From RH-AL1 sp965198485 (lineage in GTDB: Bacteria > Pseudomonadota > Alphaproteobacteria > Rhizobiales > Beijerinckiaceae), in NCBI GenBank assembly GCA_965198485.1, contig CBDAPQ010000005.1, forward strand, positions 3,410,001 through 3,474,000: a DNA stretch of 64,000 nt, in the 5' to 3' direction. The position numbers and the translations under genes were made by a program. This document shows positions 50,119 to 59,455 of the stretch, one piece after another (the first letter of the stretch is position 1; each line of letters starts with the position of its first letter). Under the pieces are notes generated by a model, which did not search any database, was not told where the DNA came from, and was given only the letters and a program-made list of their open reading frames with translations.

Positions 50119-51609
50119 TCAGTTCAAGGCTTGAATAAGCGAGGTGTACATGGTGTTCACCGTGTTCATGAGCTGCGCCGAGGCCTGGTAGGCGTGCTCG
50201 ATGTCGAGCATGCTCGAGAGCTGATCGTCGAGGTTGACGCCGGTGGTGTTGGACAACGCCGTCGTCGCCGAGGCCGCCAGCGCGCTTGTCGAGGTCACCT
50301 GACTGGAGGCGGCCTGGCGTTGCGCCGAGATCCAGCTCACGGACGACGAGGCGTAATCGGCGAGCGAACCCGACGCTGCACCGCCGGTCGACGCATCGAA
50401 CGATCGCTGATCCCCGAGCGCGCCCGCGAGCGCGTTGAGACGATCCGCGTACGATGCCGCGCCCGAAGTGTTCGAGGTGTAGGCCGCGTTGTCGCTCGAC
50501 ACGTTGCCGTCGCGCAGCCGCGTCGCGACACCGCCGACCGAGGGATCGACCCGGCTGTTGATCGTGAGCGATGCGGCAAGCCCGGTCGTGGACGTGGGCA
50601 GCGCCGAGCTGCCGGCGTTCGTGAAGAGGCCGGCGAGGTCCGGTGCGCCGCCGCCTGTCGTGTCGCTCTCCTTGAACGCGGTGACGAGCCCGCCCGCGAT
50701 CTGGTCGAGCTGGTTGCCGTAGCTCACGCTGGTCTGATCGCGCAGCGCGGCGAGACCGGCGAGCTTGCCGCCCGTGATCGGCATGACCGCGGAAGCGCCG
50801 GTGACGGGAATGCCGTCGACGGTCACGGCTTGGCCCTGCGTGCCCGACGTGTAGGTGGTCGTTGGCGTGAAGCTGACGGCGCGCGGCGTCGTTTCGAACA
50901 AGGTCGCGCCGCTATCCGTGTAGATGGATAGGCCTCCGTTAGCGTTCTGCGTCGTCGAGATGCCGATCTCGTTGGAGAGCTGCTTCAGGATGCCGTCGCG
51001 CGTGTCGGCGGCATCGGTCACGTCAGCCCCGGCCGCCGTACCCGTAACCACGGCGTCGTTGGCTGTCTTGAACTGCCCCAAGAGATTGTTGATGGTCTTG
51101 ACCGAGACAGCCATGTCACTGTCGGCCTGCGCCCGCACGCTGGTGACGTTGGCGGCGGCTGTGTTGAGGTTGGCGACGAGCGCCTTGGCCGCCTGCACCG
51201 CCGCGGAGGCCAGCGCGTCGCTGTCGGGCTCCGCCGCGTACTGCTGCAAGGCGGTGGTGAAGGCGCCGAGCGCGGTCGCCGGCGATGTGTCGGTGGCGGC
51301 CGTGGAGCTCGTGGCTGACGTTGTGTCCAGGCCGAGCGTGCTGGCCAGCGAGTCGAGGCCGTCGCTCTGCGCGCTCTGCGAGGCGGCGCCGGATTGTGCG
51401 GCCAGCAGGCTTGCCAGGAGTGCCGTGCTCGTCGCCCGCTGGGTCTCGCCCTGAGTCACGCCGCCGTACGATTGCGAGATCGTGGTGGCGCTAAGCCGCG
51501 AATAGTCAGCATTGCCGACGTTGGCGATATTCTTCGAGAGGATCGCGGATTGCGCGGCTGTGTTAGCGAGCGCGGACTGCGCGATGTTTAATGCACTCGT
51601 GAGACTCAT
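50119..51609 (-). CDS. flgK: Flagellar hook-associated protein FlgK
   Basis: FlgK (HAP1, 496 aa) forms the first hook-filament junction. The N-terminal rod/hook motif SALNIAQSALANTAAQSAIL with SKNIANVGNADYSR and the C-terminal helix DDQLSSMLDIEHAYQASAQL, ending MNTVNTMYTSLI, are conserved. The middle is Ala/Thr/Ser-rich. The start is ATG 51607-51609 (SLTSALNIAQSAL); a frame upstream to 51642 is rejected. A GC hairpin lies between flgE and this gene. Confidence 0.93.
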   Translation of the reverse strand: MSLTSALNIAQSALANTAAQSAILSKNIANVGNADYSRLSATTISQSYGGVTQGETQRATSTALLASLLAAQSGAASQSAQSDGLDSLASTLGLDTTSATSSTAATDTSPATALGAFTTALQQYAAEPDSDALASAAVQAAKALVANLNTAAANVTSVRAQADSDMAVSVKTINNLLGQFKTANDAVVTGTAAGADVTDAADTRDGILKQLSNEIGISTTQNANGGLSIYTDSGATLFETTPRAVSFTPTTTYTSGTQGQAVTVDGIPVTGASAVMPITGGKLAGLAALRDQTSVSYGNQLDQIAGGLVTAFKESDTTGGGAPDLAGLFTNAGSSALPTSTTGLAASLTINSRVDPSVGGVATRLRDGNVSSDNAAYTSNTSGAASYADRLNALAGALGDQRSFDASTGGAASGSLADYASSSVSWISAQRQAASSQVTSTSALAASATTALSNTTGVNLDDQLSSMLDIEHAYQASAQLMNTVNTMYTSLIQALN

Positions 51610-51710
51610 CTCGACTTGGTCCGTCCGCATCACTGACAACACGGATGTTAAGCGAGAAAGATGGACAGACCGTTTACCCTAAGAATTGGACTCTCTTTTC
51701 AAGAGATTTA

Positions 51711-51731
51711 GCGCGGCGCGTGGCGCCGCGC
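51711..51731 (-). terminator. GC-rich hairpin after flgE
   Basis: GCGCGGCG and CGCCGCGC (51711-51718 and 51724-51731) flank a 5-nt loop in the 130-bp gap between flgE and flgK. It could attenuate or end the flgE transcript. No clean T-run follows. Confidence 0.35.
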
Positions 51732-51739
51732 CGTCGCTC

Positions 51740-53038
51740 TTAGTTCGTCGTCAATCGATTCAGCACGCCCAGCAGGTCCGATCCGGCCTGCAGCACCTTG
51801 GAGTTCGCCTCGTACCCGCGCTGCGCCTGGATCATGTTGGTGAGCTCCGTGGCGAGGTCGACAGTGGAGCTCTCGAGCTCGCCTGAGTTGATGGACCCTA
51901 GGCTTCCGGAGTTCGCCGTGCCCGAGATGATGTTTCCGGAGCCGGCGCTCACCTGGTAGACATTTCCGCTGAGCGGCGTGAGGTTGTCGGGAGATGCCAC
52001 GTTGACGAGCGGTATCTTGTAGGTCGGGATCTGGGCACCGCTCGCGTAAACGGACGTTACGGTGCCGTCCTGTCCGATGCTGACGGACTTCAGCGTGCTG
52101 GCCGACTGCCCGTCAGCAGTCGCGGTGTTGACCGCGAAGTTCGCCGCCACCTGCGTCGTCGAGCTGAGATCAATAGGGATCGAGTTGCCGCCGACCAATA
52201 CTCCCAGGCTGTCGGCGGGCGAGGTGTCCGTGGCATTTGCGGTTTGCGTGAAGTTGCCGTTGGCATCCTTGCCGGGAGTCACCGTAGAGGTCAGCGCCCC
52301 GGAGGAGTTGAAGGTGAGATCGCTGACCCCGACGGCTGAACTGGCGTATGGAAATCCGCCGTTGGAGGACGCGTCGCTCTGCTTGTAGGCGGCAGCTTCC
52401 CAGGTGTTGGTGCCAGTCTTTGTCAGGTAAACATCGAGCACCGTCGCCGTTCCCAGCGAGTCGTAGACGGTCAGCGACGTCTTCTGCGAGTACGCGGCGT
52501 CCGGCTGGTTGCTCGAGGGCAAATCGCCGGTCACGGCCGTCGAGGTCGACGGCAGGTTGACACCGAGCGTTCCTTGGGTCGATGCGGCGGCGGGCAGGAA
52601 GTTCGAAGCCACGTTGACCGCCGACAGGGTCGACGAGGTCTCGTTCGCCGTCTGTTGGTAGCCCATCAGCTCGTAGCCCGCAGCGTTGATGAGGTTGCCC
52701 GATGAATCTGGGACGAACGAGCCGGCGCGCGTCAGGTATTGTCCGCTTCCGCCCTTGCTGACAAGGAAGAAGCCGCTGCCGTTGATGGCGAGATCCGTTG
52801 TGGACGTCGTGCCCGTCAGTGTCCCCTGCGCAGCGATGCCGTAGCGCACGTTGGTCTGCACGCCACCCGATTCGTACTCGCTTGTGGCGTTGATGCCGAG
52901 TGCTGTCTCGAACTGCGCCGTTGCATCCTTGTAGCCGGTCGTGCTGGAGTTCGCGATGTTGTCGCCGATCGTGCTCAGCGCGTTACTCTGCGCCTGCATG
53001 CCGGACGTCGCCGTGCGCATCGTGTTGAACAAGCTCAT
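51740..53038 (-). CDS. flgE: Flagellar hook protein FlgE
   Basis: FlgE (432 aa) is the hook subunit. The rod/hook N-terminal motif NTMRTATSGMQAQSNALSTI then GDNIANSSTTGYKDATAQF, and the C-terminal motif DLATELTNMIQAQRGYEANS with SKVLQAGSDLLGVLNRL, are intact. ATG 53036-53038 has AGGAGG upstream. It follows ftcR by 35 bp and precedes flgK. Confidence 0.95.
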   Translation of the reverse strand: MSLFNTMRTATSGMQAQSNALSTIGDNIANSSTTGYKDATAQFETALGINATSEYESGGVQTNVRYGIAAQGTLTGTTSTTDLAINGSGFFLVSKGGSGQYLTRAGSFVPDSSGNLINAAGYELMGYQQTANETSSTLSAVNVASNFLPAAASTQGTLGVNLPSTSTAVTGDLPSSNQPDAAYSQKTSLTVYDSLGTATVLDVYLTKTGTNTWEAAAYKQSDASSNGGFPYASSAVGVSDLTFNSSGALTSTVTPGKDANGNFTQTANATDTSPADSLGVLVGGNSIPIDLSSTTQVAANFAVNTATADGQSASTLKSVSIGQDGTVTSVYASGAQIPTYKIPLVNVASPDNLTPLSGNVYQVSAGSGNIISGTANSGSLGSINSGELESSTVDLATELTNMIQAQRGYEANSKVLQAGSDLLGVLNRLTTN

Positions 53039-53073
53039 GGTCTAAAAACCTCCTGGTGAAGAGTGGAGAAAGG

Positions 53074-53802
53074 TCAGGCGGCCTGCTTCGCGGGCTGGGT
53101 GTTGCTCTCGGCGCGCGTAACGTCGAGCTCGATGCAGTAGCCGAGAAAACGTTTGCTATCGATCAGATCGTAGCCGAGCCGGGCGCGCAGCTTCTTGCGC
53201 AGCTTGCTGACATGGCTCTCGACGACGTTCTCCTCGACGTTCTCGTCGAAGATGCCGTAGATCGCGTTGAAGATCTGGGTCTTGGTCACCCGGCGCCCCT
53301 CATTGGCGATCAGGTACTCCAGGATGCGCCGCTCTCGCCGCGGCAGCTCGAGAGCTACGCCGCCGATCTCGGGATCGCGCCCGTCGAAGAAGACGCTGAC
53401 GGAGTTGGACTCCGGTGCCGGCGCGATGCCCCGGGCCAAGTGCGCGGTGCGACGACGGATGGCGCCGATGCGGGCGACGATCTCGCGGACATGCACCGGT
53501 TTGCGGACGACATCGTCGACGCCTTCGGCGAAGAGCGAAAGCGTGGTGTCTAGCGAATTGGCGTCGACCACAGCTAACGACGGGACAGCGGCGCGGCGAG
53601 CGATGGCTCGCGCGCAGGCCAGGCGATCGGGACTGTCGCCCAGCAGAAAGGCTTCGACCGCCGCGATCTCAAACGCCGGCGCGCTCTCGATCCAGGTGAG
53701 GAAGTCCGACGGTTTGAAACCAACCAGCGCCATGCCTTCCGCCGAGAAGCCGTGCTCGTAGCCGGCCACGACCAGGTCCCGCTCTTCCACCATTACCAGC
53801 AT
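53074..53802 (-). CDS. ftcR: Flagellar response-regulator-like transcription factor FtcR
   Basis: FtcR (Rem in Sinorhizobium, 242 aa) activates flagellar genes. It has an N-terminal degenerate receiver (MLVMVEERDLVVAGYEHGFS then GVDDVVRKPVHVREIVARIG) and a C-terminal OmpR-type winged helix (LELPRRERRILEYLIANEGR, VTKTQIFNAIYG, ENVVESHVSKLRKKLRARLG). The ATG at 53800-53802 follows GGGGG. The 210-bp upstream gap is AT-rich and contains a CtrA-like site. No cognate kinase is adjacent. Confidence 0.92.
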   Translation of the reverse strand: MLVMVEERDLVVAGYEHGFSAEGMALVGFKPSDFLTWIESAPAFEIAAVEAFLLGDSPDRLACARAIARRAAVPSLAVVDANSLDTTLSLFAEGVDDVVRKPVHVREIVARIGAIRRRTAHLARGIAPAPESNSVSVFFDGRDPEIGGVALELPRRERRILEYLIANEGRRVTKTQIFNAIYGIFDENVEENVVESHVSKLRKKLRARLGYDLIDSKRFLGYCIELDVTRAESNTQPAKQAA

Positions 53803-53901
53803 CGTGACCCCCGCCTTGCGTTCCATCCAAGGTAAGCAAGACGTAAATTTTGAGGGTAAACGGTATTTAACCTTTCGAGCTCGAACCGGCGTCACGCATC
53901 G

Positions 53902-53916
53902 TTAACAATCGATTAC
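53902..53916. promoter_or_regulatory. CtrA-type site upstream of ftcR
   Basis: TTAA-CAATCGA-TTAC matches the CtrA consensus TTAA-N7-TTAA at seven of eight fixed bases. It lies about 100 bp upstream of ftcR, in a 210-bp gap rich in A/T that holds nothing else. Cell-cycle control of the flagellar regulator would be consistent with known CtrA roles in alphaproteobacteria. Confidence 0.45.
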
Positions 53917-54012
53917 GATTCAACTTTTTCAGTGCTATGTTGCGACGTCGACGCGTGACGATGAAATCTTCGTAAACATTTGCGACCAAGTGGTGTCGAT
54001 GTTAGGCGCCGG

Positions 54013-54648
54013 TTAACCACCGCTGTTGTTTTCGACGCTCCGGACAGGCGCTACGGCCGGCACTGATGATTTTGCAACGCCCGTCGAGAAGCAAAATTTT
54101 TTCGCTGATTCGGTCCATGCTCCGAAGCCGCTCGCCACCATTCGACGAAGGACCCCGCAGACGTAGATCTTCTGCGCCGGATCGTTGTTGGGCCCGGCAT
54201 TGTAGCGCGCCACCGCCATCGTCCAGCTATGCTCGCGCTCCTTAAGTTCGCGCAGGAAGCGCGCGGCGTAATCGACGTTCTGACCGGGGTCGAACATCGC
54301 CTCGAGCGAGCGGAAGCGCGCGGCGTGATAGTGGTGGTTGATCTGCATGCAGCCGATATCGATCATCCTGGCCCCGTCGGCCTTGGCCTTCCGAAATTCC
54401 TCCAGCGCCTCCATCAGGCTGTGGTGGATGACGGCGCGACCGTCGATGTTCATCGCGAATGGCTGCAGGCGGCCGCGCACGCCCGTCTCGTTCAAGCCGA
54501 CGGCGTAGAACACCGCGAGAGGGATGCCGTAGCGGTTGGCCGCTCCGGCGATTTCGCTTTCGCAGGTAGCGGGTAACGACGAAGCAGCCCGCGCGACAAC
54601 CGCATTAGACAAACAGAGAAGAGCCGCCGCGCTCCAGATCAAGCTCAT
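54013..54648 (-). CDS. Flagellar-locus lytic transglycosylase (SLT)
   Basis: The 211-aa product has a signal peptide (SLIWSAAALLCLSNAVVARA) and a lysozyme-like SLT domain. The catalytic Glu is in AVGLNETGVRGRLQPFAMNI, followed by IDIGCMQINHHYHAARF and AVARYNAGPNND. Such enzymes cut peptidoglycan to let the rod pass; a member at this position is conserved in Rhizobiales and may replace the FlgJ muramidase. The ATG at 54648 lies inside the end of fliK (44-bp overlap). Longer frames reach 54873 and are rejected because they only shadow fliK. Confidence 0.87.
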   Translation of the reverse strand: MSLIWSAAALLCLSNAVVARAASSLPATCESEIAGAANRYGIPLAVFYAVGLNETGVRGRLQPFAMNIDGRAVIHHSLMEALEEFRKAKADGARMIDIGCMQINHHYHAARFRSLEAMFDPGQNVDYAARFLRELKEREHSWTMAVARYNAGPNNDPAQKIYVCGVLRRMVASGFGAWTESAKKFCFSTGVAKSSVPAVAPVRSVENNSGG

Positions 54649-57196
54649 CCGTCGGCCCGCGCGATGGCTGCGCGGCCCGATCCGACGTGTCGCGGCTACC
54701 CTGGTCTCCGGAGCGCCCTCCGAACGATCCACCGTCTCGAGACGGGCCGGACGATCCGGAATCGGCGGATCCTGCATCGGTCCCGCTCTCGGCATGGGTG
54801 CCTCCTGGCATCGTGGCATCGTGGGTCGTGACGCTGAGAGATTGCAGCTGGTAATCCTTGCCGCGCAGCGCACTCGAGAGCGCGTCTCGATTGCGATCGA
54901 TCAGCGACGCTGTACTGCTCTCCGAGGCTTCGAGACGGACATCCAACGATCGACCGACAACGTGCAGGTGAACCCTGAGCGTCCCCAACCCTGCGGGCGA
55001 GAGCTGCAGCGCCATGGTGCGGGCAGGCGCGACTTGCGTGACGAGTTGATTCTCATCCGGCACCGCCGCCGCGAGAAAAGCGACGGTGTCGGCGACCTGG
55101 ATCGTTACAGGTGCCGCGGTCTGCGAGCTGGGTAGAACAATCGACATGGCAGGCATCACAGGCGCGGGGCCGGTCATGCCCGCATCGACCTGGCCAGGCT
55201 CCTCGGACGCCGGCTTCGATGTCGGCGAAACGCCGGCAGGGCTGCTGAGCGAGGGCGCTTTTACGGTGATTGCAGGACTGACCGGCCGCGTGTCGGCACC
55301 CCTGGCGCCGGCGGCTCTTACCCCTGACGTGGTCGGTGCGGCGGCAGGCGTGACGAAGCCGGTCCGACCTACGCCTGCAAACCTGTCTGAACCGCTCGCA
55401 CCGGTCTCCGGAGCACTATTTTCGACACCCTGCGTCTCAGTCTCGGCGCTCCCGTTACCCGGCGGCGGCTCTGTTCTGGCAACGGGAGCACCGCGGAAGA
55501 AGCCGAGATGGCTCTCCACGCGCACCGTGCCGGGCACGACGGCTAAGTCGACCGGCGCTGCATTCCCAGGCGACTGCAGCGGTGCGCCGGGATTGTCGAT
55601 GGCTGCGGCTAGCGGCAGATCAGCGAGTGACGCTTGCGTCGCATCAGGGGCCAATGCAACGCCCGTCGTCGCGTCCTTACCGAATGTCGGGGCCTCGGTA
55701 GGCGCTCGGGCGACGACGGTCGCAGGTATCATCGTTACATCGGATGCGTTCGGCACCGCGGCATCAGCCGGCAGCCCTGTGACTACAGCAAGCCCGGTCG
55801 GAACCTGTGGAACAGATGTCGTTGCCGATAGACCTTCGCCGTTCGACCGCTCGCCGCCCTCGGGGGCGGAGCGTTTTTTGGCAACCCGATCGGTTGCATG
55901 CAGACCAGGGTCGGCGGAGCTGTTTTCGCTCGATCCGACCGAGCTGTTGAGACCGGTCTCGCTCACGCCGGTCGAAACGATTGTCGCGCCGGACGCGGTA
56001 CTGACCGGCGCCGACGGAGCGGCCGCGATCCGCCGAGGATCTGCAGCACGCGCCGCGAGTGTCAAAAGACTACCGACAGTCTTGCGGTCCGCCACATATT
56101 CGATGCCACGAACGGGTTCCGTGGCGATGACGGCCGCGTTGGCCTGTCGGGGTTCGCCTTGCAACGGCAAGAGTGTTGGTGAGCTGACGGTATTTGGCTT
56201 GCCTTCAAGCTTACCTGCGGCGGAGACACTTCCGATATCCGTTGTGTCCGCGGCCTCTTGACCACTCGAGAGATCCGCTGGCACGTGAGCGCCCGCCACC
56301 GGGATGGCAGACGCGCCCGTCGTCTGCGCGGCCTGGAAGCCACTTGAGAGATCTGTCGACCTGAATGCGCCCGCCGGGGATCTATCTGTCGAGACCGTCG
56401 TCTTGGCAATCGATTGACCATTGGCATTGACCGTGGGCAACAGGCTATCCGTCGCGATCACACCCGCTGAGCCTGTCGTCCCTATGGCAGGTTGACCATT
56501 CGAGGTCACCACCGGCGCGAGGCCATCCAGCCCGACCACGGCCGTCGAGCCCGTCGTTTCCGTGACAGCTCGACCATTCGAGCTCACCACCGGCGCGAGG
56601 CCATCCAGCCCGACCACGGCCGTCGAGCCCGTCGTTTCCGTGACAGCTCGACCATTCGAGCTCACCACCGGCCCGAGACCATCCAGCCCGACCACGGCCG
56701 TCGAGCCCGTCGTTTCCGTGACAGCTCGACCATTCGAGCTCACCACCGGCCCGAGACCGTCCGTCTCGATCACGGCCGCCGAGCTTGTCGGTCCCGTGGC
56801 AGGTCGATCATTCGAGATGACCGTCGGCGCAGAGGCAACGGTCGCGATCATGCCCGCCGAGCTCGTGGTCCCCGCGGCGAACTGGCCAAGCGAAAGAACC
56901 GTCGGCACGATTACCCCTGCCTTTGAAACGGCTGCGAAATCCGTCATCTTCGCAGCCTGTTGGCCGCTGGGATCGAGCGCCGGCGCCAATGCGCTGATCG
57001 CGAAGTCACCGGCCGAACCTTTCGACTCGGCGGTCTGCTGACCACGCGAGCTATCTGTCGGCGTTCCCGCAGAGTCGTCCTTGGACATACGTTTCAACAA
57101 CGATCCGAAAGCGTCGCCGGTCGTACCGTCGGCGGCGTTACGCGCCGACGACAGGCCGCCGCTCGACGACAGGGAAGCCATGGTGAAGAGCTTCAT
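54605..57196 (-). CDS. fliK: Flagellar hook-length control protein FliK (MotD)
   Basis: FliK (863 aa) measures hook length and switches export specificity. The C-terminal FliK domain is present near residues 710-785: TMALQLSPAGLGTLRVHLHV and VRLEASESSTASLIDRNRDA. The N-terminal ruler region is low in complexity (Ser, Thr, Ala, Gly, Val) and contains a tandem 26-residue repeat (unit TTGSTAVVGLDGLAPVVSSN). The start is ATG 57194-57196 overlapping the motC stop (ATGA). At 863 aa it is roughly twice the usual length, and the repeats account for part of that. Confidence 0.87.
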   Translation of the reverse strand: MKLFTMASLSSSGGLSSARNAADGTTGDAFGSLLKRMSKDDSAGTPTDSSRGQQTAESKGSAGDFAISALAPALDPSGQQAAKMTDFAAVSKAGVIVPTVLSLGQFAAGTTSSAGMIATVASAPTVISNDRPATGPTSSAAVIETDGLGPVVSSNGRAVTETTGSTAVVGLDGLGPVVSSNGRAVTETTGSTAVVGLDGLAPVVSSNGRAVTETTGSTAVVGLDGLAPVVTSNGQPAIGTTGSAGVIATDSLLPTVNANGQSIAKTTVSTDRSPAGAFRSTDLSSGFQAAQTTGASAIPVAGAHVPADLSSGQEAADTTDIGSVSAAGKLEGKPNTVSSPTLLPLQGEPRQANAAVIATEPVRGIEYVADRKTVGSLLTLAARAADPRRIAAAPSAPVSTASGATIVSTGVSETGLNSSVGSSENSSADPGLHATDRVAKKRSAPEGGERSNGEGLSATTSVPQVPTGLAVVTGLPADAAVPNASDVTMIPATVVARAPTEAPTFGKDATTGVALAPDATQASLADLPLAAAIDNPGAPLQSPGNAAPVDLAVVPGTVRVESHLGFFRGAPVARTEPPPGNGSAETETQGVENSAPETGASGSDRFAGVGRTGFVTPAAAPTTSGVRAAGARGADTRPVSPAITVKAPSLSSPAGVSPTSKPASEEPGQVDAGMTGPAPVMPAMSIVLPSSQTAAPVTIQVADTVAFLAAAVPDENQLVTQVAPARTMALQLSPAGLGTLRVHLHVVGRSLDVRLEASESSTASLIDRNRDALSSALRGKDYQLQSLSVTTHDATMPGGTHAESGTDAGSADSGSSGPSRDGGSFGGRSGDQGSRDTSDRAAQPSRGPTDELDLERGGSSLFV
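56500..56800 (-). repeat. Tandem 78-bp in-frame repeats inside fliK
   Basis: Three near-identical 78-bp units begin at 56523, 56601 and 56679, with a degenerate copy on either side. The unit is a multiple of three and encodes 26 residues, so copy number can change without a frameshift. Divergent copies of the same pattern extend further through the N-terminal half of fliK. Confidence 0.85.
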
Positions 57197-58320
57197 TTTA
57201 CAGCGCTTCGCAAGGCCGCCTCGGCGGCGTTCAGGGCTGTCTCGCCATTCGCCAGAGCCGCGCTTTCGCCGGCGAATGGCGAGACCTGGCTGGACGACGC
57301 GGCACGCATCGTCGCGGCCATGTCGAGCGCGGCGATGCGAAGGATCTTGTCGCGCTCGTCCAGCTGGTCCGGTGGCGCGGCTGCCAGCGCCGCCAGCGCC
57401 TTGTCGTAGGCATCGCCGACGAGAGCGGAAGCGCCATAGTAGAGCTTCGCGCGCGTCTCGTCGTGCGTACCTCTCTCGGCAAGCTTACCGCCCTCGGTGG
57501 CGGCGAAAGGCGCCGAGACCAGGTGACCGGAGACCGTTTCCCTGCGCGCGACCGCGAGATAGAGGCGCCGCCGGTCCTCGCGAGCGAGCGGGGCGAGTAG
57601 CCGCATGAGCCTGTCGTTGCCGATCGATGAGTTGGCCTCGGCTACATGCGCCGCCAGCGTGTCGACCAGCTGCTTGTAGTTCTCGACGTAGATCGAGCGG
57701 GCGAAAGCAGCCTGATAGCGTCGCTCTAGCAGGTACAGCTTGTCGAAGTCGCCGTCGTTGCCGATGAGCGACATCTGCTTGCGCAGAGCCGCCTCCTCGA
57801 CGAGCGTGCCCGGCTCGAGCAGTCGGGTCAGGTCGAGCAGGGCCAACGCCTTCGCCTTGTCGGTCGGTTCGATGAGGGTCGCCTGGACCAGGGCAAGGTG
57901 CCCTGCCAGCCCGGAAGGCAAAGTCCTGGCATCGATTTTGAGCAAAAGGCCGCGCGCGTCGTCGTCGTTGCCGCCGGCATAAGCGAGCGCGCCCCGGTAG
58001 AGCGCATCGGCCTCTTTGTTCAACGCCTCGGGCTGGATCGCACGCGCGAGATCCACCGGATCGCCACCGCTGAAGAGATAGACGACGAGCGCGCGGGCAT
58101 TGCGCAGGTCACGCCAGATCTCGGGTGGCATGGCAGCGAAGCTCTGCCCCAGGCGGACGATCGTCTTGTTGCGAGCCGCTTGCGCCAGAGCGTCGCCACC
58201 CGCGATGCGGTCCTCGAGCGCCTGCATGGCCCGCACCATTTTGTAGGGCGGCGCGTCACCGGCATTCGCGGCACCGGCAAGCACCGTGGCGAACGTTGCG
58301 GCCAGGAGCAATTGTCGCAT
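57193..58320 (-). CDS. motC: Periplasmic motility protein MotC
   Basis: MotC (375 aa) is the periplasmic partner of MotB in rhizobial motors, needed for stator function. It has a signal peptide (QLLLAATFATVLAGAANAG) and a helical repeat-rich body: PYKMVRAMQALEDRIAGGDA at the start, RNARALVVYLFSGGDPVDLA, and AHVAEANSSIGNDRLMRLLA. Its ATG overlaps the motB stop (TGATG), and its TGA overlaps the fliK ATG. The family is restricted to Rhizobiales relatives. Confidence 0.92.
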   Translation of the reverse strand: MRQLLLAATFATVLAGAANAGDAPPYKMVRAMQALEDRIAGGDALAQAARNKTIVRLGQSFAAMPPEIWRDLRNARALVVYLFSGGDPVDLARAIQPEALNKEADALYRGALAYAGGNDDDARGLLLKIDARTLPSGLAGHLALVQATLIEPTDKAKALALLDLTRLLEPGTLVEEAALRKQMSLIGNDGDFDKLYLLERRYQAAFARSIYVENYKQLVDTLAAHVAEANSSIGNDRLMRLLAPLAREDRRRLYLAVARRETVSGHLVSAPFAATEGGKLAERGTHDETRAKLYYGASALVGDAYDKALAALAAAPPDQLDERDKILRIAALDMAATMRAASSSQVSPFAGESAALANGETALNAAEAALRSAVK

Positions 58321-59453
58321 CAGCCGGCGTCCCTCAAGAGGATCTCAATGCGACGATTGAGCGGGCTCGCAGGGTCGACGCCGGGGCGGCCGCCGCGATC
58401 TGCATAACCCTCGACGTGAGCGACGCGCGCATCGTCGAGCCCGCCGTGCACGAGCATGTAGTGAGCGACCTGGGCACGATCGAGTGATAGGTGCCAGTTG
58501 TCATAACGTTTGCCGCGGTAGGGCTTGTTGTCGGTATAGCCACGCACGATCACGGTGCCCGGCTTGGCCTTGATCACGCCGGCGACGCGATCCATCATCA
58601 GGATAACCTGACGCGCGGGCACGGCCGATCCGTTGGCGAACATCGAGAAATCAGCGGTGTCCGTAAGGCTGAGGACCAGCCCCTCCGACGTGCGGCGGAC
58701 TTCAACCTTGGGTCCGGTCGGATCGTGCGGACCGGCCGTCAGCGCACTCATGACCGCCTTGCTTTCGGCGTCGCCTTGTGCGGCTTTGGTACTTTCGGTG
58801 GCCTGCTTGTCGTTGGTCTTGACCGCAACCTTCTCGCCTTCAACCGCACGCCTATCGTTAGGCTCGGTGACCTCCGCCGCAAGCTTGTCCGCCGCGGCGT
58901 CGTCGATTTCACCCTGACCTGCCGATGGAGGCGCGAACGGGTCGCGGAACGCCTCGCCGCCGCGCCGACCGATCACCGGCGCCGTCGAGAGCTGGCTGCC
59001 GGCACGATCGCCCTGCCCGCTCGTCGAGGCGATCTCGGCCAACGCGGCGAGCGGGTTGTCGCGCAGCGAGCCGTCGAGCCGCTTCTCTTTTTGCGCCTCG
59101 GTCTCCTTCGGCGGAGCGATCTGATTGGCGCCCTTCTTGGGTTCGCCTTTGTCGTTGGCGGGTTTCTTGGTGTTAGGCGAAGCGGTGATGCCCGACTCGT
59201 CCTTCTTGACGTCGTGAAGGCCGGAAGGCTGGGTCGTCGCGTCGACCAGGCGCACCGGGTTGAAGTAGCGGGCGACCGAGGCGCGCGTCTTGTCGTTGGC
59301 GCTGATCAGCCACATGACGAGGAAGAAGGCCATCATCGCCGTCATGAAGTCGGCGAAGGCGATCTTCCAGACGCCGCCGTGGTGCTCTTCATGCTCGCCA
59401 TGACCGCCGCGGCGGATGATGACGATCTCTTGGTGCTTGCCATCGTCGGACAT
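58320..59453 (-). CDS. motB: Flagellar motor protein MotB
   Basis: MotB (377 aa) is the peptidoglycan-anchored stator subunit. The single membrane span carries the proton-channel Asp in KIAFADFMTAMMAFFLVMWL. A long charged linker precedes the OmpA-like domain (VIVRGYTDNKPYRGKRYDNW then HLSLDRAQVAHYMLVHGG). ATG 59453 has GGGG upstream; a TTG at 59459 overlapping the fliH-like stop is the alternative. The partner motA is not in the window. Confidence 0.94.
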   Translation of the reverse strand: MSDDGKHQEIVIIRRGGHGEHEEHHGGVWKIAFADFMTAMMAFFLVMWLISANDKTRASVARYFNPVRLVDATTQPSGLHDVKKDESGITASPNTKKPANDKGEPKKGANQIAPPKETEAQKEKRLDGSLRDNPLAALAEIASTSGQGDRAGSQLSTAPVIGRRGGEAFRDPFAPPSAGQGEIDDAAADKLAAEVTEPNDRRAVEGEKVAVKTNDKQATESTKAAQGDAESKAVMSALTAGPHDPTGPKVEVRRTSEGLVLSLTDTADFSMFANGSAVPARQVILMMDRVAGVIKAKPGTVIVRGYTDNKPYRGKRYDNWHLSLDRAQVAHYMLVHGGLDDARVAHVEGYADRGGRPGVDPASPLNRRIEILLRDAG

Positions 59454-59455
59454 GA

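Noticed and set aside
56492..57041. Repeat-containing plus-strand frames and a possible CRISPR-like array
   Set aside because: The repeats have no unique spacers, are contiguous, are a multiple of three and lie in frame within fliK, so they are coding repeats.
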